Of a stretch of 64,000 nt of DNA, positions 58,147 through 64,000 are shown piece after piece. The notes under the pieces were generated by a model, which was not told where the DNA came from, did not search any database, and worked only from the letters and a program-made list of their open reading frames with translations. Location of the stretch: NCBI RefSeq assembly GCF_947499695.1, contig NZ_CANMPQ010000001.1, positions 434,001 through 498,000 of the forward strand, given 5' to 3'. The position numbers and the translations under genes were made by a program. The stretch's first letter is position 1. Every line of letters begins with the position of its first letter. The DNA comes from an uncultured Allomuricauda sp. (GTDB taxonomy: Bacteria > Bacteroidota > Bacteroidia > Flavobacteriales > Flavobacteriaceae).

Positions 58147-60291
58147 ATGAAACACCCTATTTTTAGAAGTAGTTTTTTCATAGTATGTCTTATTTTTGCG
58201 GGCTCTTGTCAAAATAGTAAAGAAAAGCAAATGAGTACGATACCTCCAATAGCAAAGAAGAAGCCCACCAAACTCGAAAAACATGGTGATGTAAGAGTCG
58301 ATGACTACTATTGGATGAACAATAGAGAGGATCAGGAGGTTTTGAACCATTTGAATGCGGAGAATGACTATTACAAGAAAATGACCGCGCATACAAAAAC
58401 CTTCCAAGATTCACTTTTTCTTGAAATGAAGTCCAGAATAAAAGAAGATGACTCCTCAGTACCCTATAAGTTCAATGGATATTGGTATATCACCAAATAC
58501 GAAACCGGACAAGAGTATCCAATCTATTTAAGGCGCGAAAACGAGATGGACTCAGCTGATGAGTTAATGTTCGATTGCAATGTAATGGCCAAAGACCATG
58601 AATTCTTCAATTTGAGAGGTATTTCTATCAGTCCAGATAACAACCTTGCCGCTTTTGCTACGGATACCGTGTCTAGAAGACAATACACTATTCAAATAAA
58701 GGACCTTAAAACAGGTGAGGTGTACGATGATAAAGTGGAGAATACAACAGGAAGTTCTGTTTGGGGAAATTATGGAAAGACACTGTTCTATGCCAAAAAA
58801 GACCCGGTCACTTTACGTTCCGATAAAATCTACAGACATACTTTGGGGACATCAGAAGCTGATGATGTTTTGATCTTTCATGAAAAGGATTCTACTTTCA
58901 ACACCTTCGTGTATAAAACCAAATCCAAAAAATATCTGGTCATTGGTTCAGTGAGTACGTTGACTTCTGAATATCGCATTTTAGATTCAGACAATCCTGA
59001 AGGTGACTTCAAAATATTTTCCGAAAGGAGTAGGGGGTTAGAGTATTCGATTGCACATTACAATGGCAATTTTTTTGTGCTTACCAATAAAGATTCCGCG
59101 ACCAATTTTAAATTAATGAAGGTCTCGGATGAGAATACTAGCTCGGAGTTTTGGGAAGAATTCATTCCACACAGGGAAGGCGTACTTCTTGAGGATGTCG
59201 ACATTTTTAAGGACTACTTCGTGCTCTCAGAGAGAGAAAATGGGTTGAACAGGCTCAAAATTGTTCGTTGGGATACTTCCGACAGCTATTATTTGCCTTT
59301 TGAGAGTGAAACATATGTAGCTGGGACTTCTGTCAACTTAGACTTTGATACAAAGGAACTACGGTATTACTATAATGAAATGGGTGCACCTTATGCGATC
59401 ATCGATTTCAATATGGAAGAGAAAACCAAAAAAATACTTAAGGAACAGGAAGTTTTGGGAGGTAAGTTTGATAAGGACAACTATCGTACGGAACGATTAT
59501 GGGCGACTTCACGGGACGGAGTAAAAGTTCCTATCTCGTTAGTATATCATAAAGATGTTAAGTTTGACGGAACAAGCCCTCTACTTCAATATGCATATGG
59601 CTCGTATGGTAGTACTATCGACCCTTATTTTTCATCTATTAGATTGAGTTTGTTGGACCGTGGGTTTATATATGCCATAGCCCACATTAGAGGTGGTGAA
59701 TACTTGGGAAGGCCTTGGTATGAGGATGGTAAACTGTTGAACAAGAAAAACACTTTTACTGATTTTGTTGATTGTTCCAAGTTTTTGATTGATAGCAACT
59801 ACACCTCTCCAGCTCATTTGTATGCCAGTGGAGGTTCGGCGGGAGGACTTTTAATGGGAGCGGTGGTCAATATGGCCCCCGAATTGTACAAAGGTGTTAT
59901 TGCAGCTGTACCTTTTGTGGATGTGGTAACCACCATGTTGGATGATTCTATACCCCTTACTACTGGTGAATATGACGAATGGGGAAATCCTAATGAAAAG
60001 GAGTATTACGAGTATATGAAATCGTATTCGCCTTATGACAATGTAGAGGCCCAGGAGTATCCAAATATGTATGTTTCCACAGGGTTACATGATTCACAGG
60101 TACAGTATTGGGAGCCTGCCAAATGGGTAGCAAAGCTCAGGGAGCACAAAACGGACAATAATTTGTTGTTCTTGGATACTAATATGGACGCAGGGCACGG
60201 TGGAGCTTCAGGTCGGTTCGAGTCCTTGAAGGAAACGGCAAAGGAATACGCTTTTATACTTGATTTGGAGGAAAAAACACCTTTAAAATAA
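58147..60291 (+). CDS. S9-family oligopeptidase B-like lipoprotein
   Basis: The 714-residue prolyl-oligopeptidase family enzyme has a lipoprotein signal (LIFAGSC, about residue 19), a seven-bladed beta-propeller (about 90-440) and an alpha/beta-hydrolase domain with catalytic Ser564 (SGGSAGG), Asp649 (LHDSQV) and His684 (AGHGGAS). The end sequences fit oligopeptidase B, which cuts after basic residues in short peptides. A longer open frame upstream overlaps ybaB; ATG at 58147 begins a proper signal peptide. Confidence 0.92.
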   Translation: MKHPIFRSSFFIVCLIFAGSCQNSKEKQMSTIPPIAKKKPTKLEKHGDVRVDDYYWMNNREDQEVLNHLNAENDYYKKMTAHTKTFQDSLFLEMKSRIKEDDSSVPYKFNGYWYITKYETGQEYPIYLRRENEMDSADELMFDCNVMAKDHEFFNLRGISISPDNNLAAFATDTVSRRQYTIQIKDLKTGEVYDDKVENTTGSSVWGNYGKTLFYAKKDPVTLRSDKIYRHTLGTSEADDVLIFHEKDSTFNTFVYKTKSKKYLVIGSVSTLTSEYRILDSDNPEGDFKIFSERSRGLEYSIAHYNGNFFVLTNKDSATNFKLMKVSDENTSSEFWEEFIPHREGVLLEDVDIFKDYFVLSERENGLNRLKIVRWDTSDSYYLPFESETYVAGTSVNLDFDTKELRYYYNEMGAPYAIIDFNMEEKTKKILKEQEVLGGKFDKDNYRTERLWATSRDGVKVPISLVYHKDVKFDGTSPLLQYAYGSYGSTIDPYFSSIRLSLLDRGFIYAIAHIRGGEYLGRPWYEDGKLLNKKNTFTDFVDCSKFLIDSNYTSPAHLYASGGSAGGLLMGAVVNMAPELYKGVIAAVPFVDVVTTMLDDSIPLTTGEYDEWGNPNEKEYYEYMKSYSPYDNVEAQEYPNMYVSTGLHDSQVQYWEPAKWVAKLREHKTDNNLLFLDTNMDAGHGGASGRFESLKETAKEYAFILDLEEKTPLK

Positions 60292-60298
60292 AAAATAC

Positions 60299-60306
60299 TA
60301 TTTTTG
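60299..60306 (+). promoter_or_regulatory. -7 element (TATTTTTG) of CysK-like gene
   Basis: The exact TAnnTTTG match predicts a leader of about 45 nt before ATG 60359. Confidence 0.55.
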
Positions 60307-60358
60307 TGCCTGATAAATCGGGAAGAAATTCAAGATTCATCCTTACCTAAACCCAGTT

Positions 60359-61399
60359 ATGAGAAAACAGATAAATGCGCATAGCAATATTCTTGATTTA
60401 ATTGGAAATACACCCCTAGTAGAGCTTAACAAAATTGCAGAACCACTTACTGGTAATTTTTATGCTAAAGTGGAATCTTTTAACCCAGGCCATTCCTCAA
60501 AGGATAGAATTGCGGTTTACATTATAGAAGAAGCTGAACGTAAAGGCATACTTAAACCAGGAAGCACAATTATTGAGACCACATCAGGAAATACAGGTTT
60601 CAGTTTGGCTATGGTGAGCATTGTAAAAGGATATAAATGTATTTTGGCGGTTAGTTCAAAATCATCTCCTGATAAGATAGACATGCTTCGTTCCATGGGT
60701 GCCAAAGTATATGTTTGTCCAGCACACGTTAGCGCTGATGACCCACGGTCATATTATGAAGTGGCAAAGCGACTACATGGCGAAACCAAGGATTCCATCT
60801 ACATCAATCAATATTTCAATGAGCTTAATATAGAGGCTCATTACCAGACAACAGGTCCGGAGATTTGGAAACAAACAAATGGAGCTATAACCCATTTAGT
60901 AGCCTGCAGTGGTACCGGAGGAACAATTTCTGGTATAGCTAGGTATTTAAAAGAGCAGAATCCAGAAGTTAAAGTCTTGGGCGTTGATGCCTATGGTTCG
61001 GTGTTGAAGAAATATCATGAGACCGGGGAGTTTGACCACAATGAAGTGTATCCATATAGAATTGAAGGATTAGGCAAGAATTTGATTCCTGATGCTACTG
61101 ATTTCAATTGTATTGACCGCTATGTGAAGGTTGCAGATGGTGAAAGTGCCCATATGGCAAGAAAAATAGCGCATACCGAAGGTATGTTTGTTGGTTACAC
61201 CAGTGGCGCTGCAATGCAGGCACTGTATCAACTAAATACAGAAGGGGAGTTCTCTGAAAATAGCAATGTTGTTGTGATTTTTCCAGATCACGGTTCAAGG
61301 TATATGAGCAAGGTGTACAGCAATGAATGGATGGAAAACCAAGGTTTTTTCGATATTCAGAACGTTGAAACCCCAGAAAAGATAGAATACATAAAGTAA
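60359..61399 (+). CDS. Fold type II PLP enzyme of the cysteine synthase/cystathionine beta-synthase family, candidate cysteate synthase
   Basis: The 346-residue enzyme shows the cofactor Lys48 in [11 protein letters not shown], the substrate loop TSGNTGFS (near 79), and the PLP phosphate-binding [10 protein letters not shown] (near 183). It lacks a C-terminal CBS domain. Ordinary activity would be cysteine or cystathionine synthesis. Because the next gene encodes an alpha-oxoamine synthase of the kind that condenses cysteate with fatty acyl groups, a cysteate synthase for sulfonolipids is a serious alternative. That is inference from adjacency. A terminator separates the two genes. Confidence 0.85.
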   Translation: MRKQINAHSNILDLIGNTPLVELNKIAEPLTGNFYAKVESFNPGHSSKDRIAVYIIEEAERKGILKPGSTIIETTSGNTGFSLAMVSIVKGYKCILAVSSKSSPDKIDMLRSMGAKVYVCPAHVSADDPRSYYEVAKRLHGETKDSIYINQYFNELNIEAHYQTTGPEIWKQTNGAITHLVACSGTGGTISGIARYLKEQNPEVKVLGVDAYGSVLKKYHETGEFDHNEVYPYRIEGLGKNLIPDATDFNCIDRYVKVADGESAHMARKIAHTEGMFVGYTSGAAMQALYQLNTEGEFSENSNVVVIFPDHGSRYMSKVYSNEWMENQGFFDIQNVETPEKIEYIK

Positions 61400-61423
61400 C
61401 TACTAACTTATCTTAAATAACGG

Positions 61424-61453
61424 AACGACAATGATTTACATTGTCGTTTTTTT
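61424..61453 (+). terminator. Terminator after CysK-like gene
   Basis: AACGACAAT (61424-61432) pairs with ATTGTCGTT (61440-61448) around GATTTAC, followed by a T run. Confidence 0.9.
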
Positions 61454-61492
61454 ATATAGGTATATTAGTTATGTGAGCTTACCAAAAATATA

Positions 61493-61500
61493 TATTTTTG
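61493..61500 (+). promoter_or_regulatory. -7 element (TATTTTTG) of alpha-oxoamine synthase gene
   Basis: The exact TAnnTTTG match lies 23 nt before ATG 61524 and downstream of the preceding terminator. Confidence 0.55.
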
Positions 61501-61523
61501 CAGTTGAATCAATTTTAAGGTAG

Positions 61524-62783
61524 ATGAGAGATTTATTTGATAGAATCATTGAGAATAAGGGGCCTTTAGGAAAGTGGGCTTCACAGGCAGAAGGCTATTT
61601 TGTGTTCCCAAAGTTGGAAGGTCCTATTTCAAATAGAATGAAATTCCAAGGAAAAGAGGTTATTACCTGGAGTATCAATGATTACTTAGGATTGGCAAAT
61701 CTACCTGAAATTAAAAAAGTTGATGGGGATGCCGCATACGAACATGGAGCAGCTTTTCCCATGGGAGCCCGCATGATGAGCGGTCATACCGACTATCATG
61801 AACAATTGGAGCGGGAGTTGGCTGCTTTTGTGAATAAGGAAGCTTCATATTTACTGAATTTTGGATATCAAGGCTTTATGTCAGTAATAGACGCATTGGT
61901 TTCAAAAGATGATATCATTGTATATGATGTGGACTGTCATGCCTGCATTATTGATGGTGTACGTTTGCACATGGGGAAACGATTTACTTTTAAACATAAT
62001 AATGTAGAAAGTTTAGAGAAGAACCTCGAACGCGCCACCAAAATGGCCACAGAAACTGGTGGAGGTATCTTGGTTATTTCTGAAGGAGTTTTCGGTATGC
62101 GCGGGGAGCAAGGAATTCTTAAGGAGATTGTTGCCTTAAAAGAAAAATTTAAATTCAGACTACTTGTAGACGACGCTCACGGCTTCGGAACTCTAGGAGC
62201 AACTGGCGCAGGCGCAGGTGAGGAGCAGGGGATACAAGACGATATAGATGTGTATTTAGCCACATTTGCGAAGTCAATGGCAGGAATCGGTGCTTTTGTA
62301 GCCGCGGACCAAGAGATTATTGAGTATTTGAAATACAATCTTCGGTCTCAGATGTTTGCCAAGTCACTTCCAATGGTATATGTTAAAGGAGCATTGAAGC
62401 GTTTGGATATGCTGCGTACAATGCCGGAACTTAAAGCAAAACTTTGGGAGAATGTCAATGCCCTTCAAAATGGACTTAAAGAGCGTGGTTTTGATATCGG
62501 AACTACTTCGAGCTGCGTAACCCCGGTTTATTTGAATGGTAGTATTCCAGAAGCAATGGCTTTGGTAAAAGACCTTCGTGAAAATTACGGAATATTCTGT
62601 TCTATAGTGGTTTACCCAGTTATACCTAAAGGATTAATTCTACTTAGAATGATTCCTACAGCCACGCATACAATGCAAGATATAGAAGAAACTTTAGTTG
62701 CTTTCTCTGCAATTAGGGAACGTTTGCAGAATGGAACCTATAAAAGATTGTCCGCCGCTGTAGCCGCTGCAATGGGAGAGTAG
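61524..62783 (+). CDS. Alpha-oxoamine synthase, candidate cysteate/serine fatty acyltransferase (sulfonolipid or sphingolipid synthesis)
   Basis: The 419-residue fold type I PLP enzyme belongs to the group with 8-amino-7-oxononanoate synthase, 2-amino-3-ketobutyrate CoA ligase and serine palmitoyltransferase. PLP Lys250 is in TFAKSMAGIG, the ring-stacking His in DCHACIIDG (near 139) and the N1-binding Asp in DDAHGFG (near 217). The first 45 residues (GKWASQAEGYFVFPKLEGPISNR) are typical of the Bacteroidota lipid-forming subgroup. It may condense cysteate or serine with a fatty acyl thioester to start capnine or sphingolipid synthesis. Exact amino acid substrate is unproven. Confidence 0.85.
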   Translation: MRDLFDRIIENKGPLGKWASQAEGYFVFPKLEGPISNRMKFQGKEVITWSINDYLGLANLPEIKKVDGDAAYEHGAAFPMGARMMSGHTDYHEQLERELAAFVNKEASYLLNFGYQGFMSVIDALVSKDDIIVYDVDCHACIIDGVRLHMGKRFTFKHNNVESLEKNLERATKMATETGGGILVISEGVFGMRGEQGILKEIVALKEKFKFRLLVDDAHGFGTLGATGAGAGEEQGIQDDIDVYLATFAKSMAGIGAFVAADQEIIEYLKYNLRSQMFAKSLPMVYVKGALKRLDMLRTMPELKAKLWENVNALQNGLKERGFDIGTTSSCVTPVYLNGSIPEAMALVKDLRENYGIFCSIVVYPVIPKGLILLRMIPTATHTMQDIEETLVAFSAIRERLQNGTYKRLSAAVAAAMGE

Positions 62784-62834
62784 AGTAATTTGACTTTGGA
62801 TAAATTAAACTACCTCTTCTTCAAAACGAGGGAA

Positions 62835-63956
62835 CTAAACTAGATCTTTACGGTAAGTTCGTCTTCTTTTATGGGTAACAGGGTCAAAGTGTTTCCACAT
62901 TTGCCGAATGGCAACATTTTCCTCTAATTCTGGAGTCCGAATACAGTTTATAATGCCCTTTTCTTGAAAGGTTCTATAATATTCGTTGAAAATAATTGCG
63001 TTAACACCTTTATTTTGATATTCTGGGTGAATGCCTATGAGATAGAAAATTACATCCTTACTGTGTTTCTTTGCCTTGAGCAAATGAAAAACCCCAGTGG
63101 GGAAGAGTTTACCCTTCGCTTTTTGCAGTGCTTCAGAAAATGACGGCATTACGATAGCGAAAGCAGCCAACTGATCATTCTGATCAACGACAAACTTGAT
63201 ATATTCAGGATTAATAAAGCTGATATATTTCTTTTTAAAATACTCTTTTTGAACATCTGTAATCTTTACAAATGATGAGAGTACCGAATACGAATCATTG
63301 AACAAATCAAACATCTTATCCACCCAAGGCATAATTTCCTTACTATTTGTAAAGTTCAGCTCCCGTAGGCCATATCGCTTTTTAATTAGAATATTAGCCT
63401 TGTAAAAATCTTTGGGGTCAGCATTCGCAAACAAAAATTTGTTCTCTAAATATTCCTTTTCCTTTTTAAAGCCATGCTCTTCGTAATGTGATTTATAATA
63501 GGGGTGGTTATACCAAGTAATCATGTTTCCAATATGGTCAAATCCTTCTGTGAGTACCCCAACTTTGTCCAAATTTGAAAAACCTACGGGCCCCTCCATA
63601 TAGTCAAGTTGATTCTCTTTTCCGATTTCTGCTACTTTATCCAGCAGCGCTTTAGAAACCTCAAAATCATCGATAAAATCAAACCAGCCAAATCGCATTT
63701 TTTTGATTTTCTGTTCGTTGATTTCCAACCAATTGATTATCGCGGCTATACGACCGACCAGTTCACCATTTCTATACGCTAAAAAGAAAGAAGCCTCAGC
63801 ATTTTCGAAAACTGGGTTTTTTGTAGCGTCAAAGGATGCTATTTCATCATTGATTATTGGAGGAACCCAATAGGGTGAGTCCTTGTACAGTTGAAATGGT
63901 AATTTTACGAATTTCTTTATGTCAGCTTTAGAAGTTGCCTGCTTTAGGGTGACCAT
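62835..63956 (-). CDS. GNAT-like acyltransferase family protein
   Basis: The 373-residue cytoplasmic protein begins with a GNAT-like N-terminal half (FFLAYRNGELVGRIAAIINW, about 57-76) and has a second acyltransferase-like core with FYLIGIHPEYQNKGVNAIIFNEYYRTF (about 311-337), including the acyl-CoA phosphate-binding QNKGV loop. Family members are widespread in Bacteroidota with no proven role. It converges on the alpha-oxoamine synthase gene; N-acylation of a sulfonolipid or sphingolipid base is one speculative role. Its start overlaps the end of the next upstream gene. Confidence 0.75.
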   Translation of the reverse strand: MVTLKQATSKADIKKFVKLPFQLYKDSPYWVPPIINDEIASFDATKNPVFENAEASFFLAYRNGELVGRIAAIINWLEINEQKIKKMRFGWFDFIDDFEVSKALLDKVAEIGKENQLDYMEGPVGFSNLDKVGVLTEGFDHIGNMITWYNHPYYKSHYEEHGFKKEKEYLENKFLFANADPKDFYKANILIKKRYGLRELNFTNSKEIMPWVDKMFDLFNDSYSVLSSFVKITDVQKEYFKKKYISFINPEYIKFVVDQNDQLAAFAIVMPSFSEALQKAKGKLFPTGVFHLLKAKKHSKDVIFYLIGIHPEYQNKGVNAIIFNEYYRTFQEKGIINCIRTPELEENVAIRQMWKHFDPVTHKRRRTYRKDLV

Positions 63957-64000
63957 ACTTTGAATTTTGCAAGGTCAATAATAGGAATATTATCATCAGA
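63944..64000 (-). CDS. C-terminal end of an unidentified gene (N-terminus beyond window)
   Basis: On the minus strand an open frame enters at 64000 and stops at TAA (63944-63946), encoding SDDNIPIIDLAKFKVWSP. It overlaps the start of the GNAT-like gene by 13 bp, as in a translationally coupled operon. Too short to identify. Confidence 0.5.
   Translation of the reverse strand, partial: SDDNIPIIDLAKFKVWSP

Overview
The window is chromosomal DNA of a marine-type member of the Flavobacteriaceae (Bacteroidota), perhaps close to Muricauda/Allomuricauda, though the genus is inferred from gene content only. Supporting signs are the A/T-rich base composition, promoters of the TTTG-N19-21-TAnnTTTG type, many lipoproteins and Sec-exported proteins, menaquinone and bacillithiol biosynthesis genes, the fused CcsBA cytochrome c maturation protein, proteins with SusC-like plug domains and the classical prfB frameshift. 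I see no insertion sequence, prophage, CRISPR array or rRNA operon.

Layout. 1-4.5 kb: a lipoprotein, Maf, a KdsC-like phosphatase and a DUF2520 protein (minus strand), then a His-rich exported protein and a DoxX protein divergent from an ECF sigma factor. 4.7-12.8 kb: CcsBA, an M14 carboxypeptidase, and a MATE transporter behind a highly structured leader, followed by a Cys/Met-metabolism PLP enzyme and bshB1. 12.8-17 kb: a TPR histidine kinase, tRNA-His and an M28 peptidase. 17-21.2 kb: an AraC regulator divergent from a hydroxyproline catabolic operon (deaminase, epimerase, FAD oxidase). 23.3-35.9 kb: a dispersed menaquinone cluster (thioesterase, menF, menD, menA, menC, menE) interrupted by a LytTR response regulator and a second TPR histidine kinase; menB is not present. 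36-42.2 kb: three exported proteins carrying TonB-receptor plug-like domains but no beta-barrel, with an M24 peptidase among them. 42.2-58 kb: a carboxyltransferase, an oxidoreductase, EttA, FumC, ArsC-like protein, prfB, a DUF5117-type metalloprotease, a GH16 glucanase, threonine aldolase and YbaB. 58-64 kb: an S9 oligopeptidase, then a CysK-like enzyme and an alpha-oxoamine synthase that may form part of sulfonolipid (capnine) synthesis, and a GNAT-like protein.

The most interesting signals are regulatory or architectural. (1) A TTCACAACA motif lies exactly 37 bp (start to start) upstream of three -7 elements: one before the first TPR kinase and two in the 549-bp gap between the LytTR regulator and the second TPR kinase. 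One of these promoters leads only to a terminator, suggesting a small RNA of about 80 nt. (2) The MATE gene has a nested multi-stem leader with a 14-codon ORF, resembling a riboswitch or attenuator, but matching no class I recognise. (3) A plug-TPR-DUF2135-like protein family, one member with an intact VWA metal-binding motif, has no barrel. (4) Perfect palindromes sit in the ECF/DoxX and AraC/hydroxyproline divergent regions. Many genes appear to make leaderless mRNAs, with TAnnTTTG ending 4-9 nt before ATG; in several, a false TTG start lies inside that promoter element.
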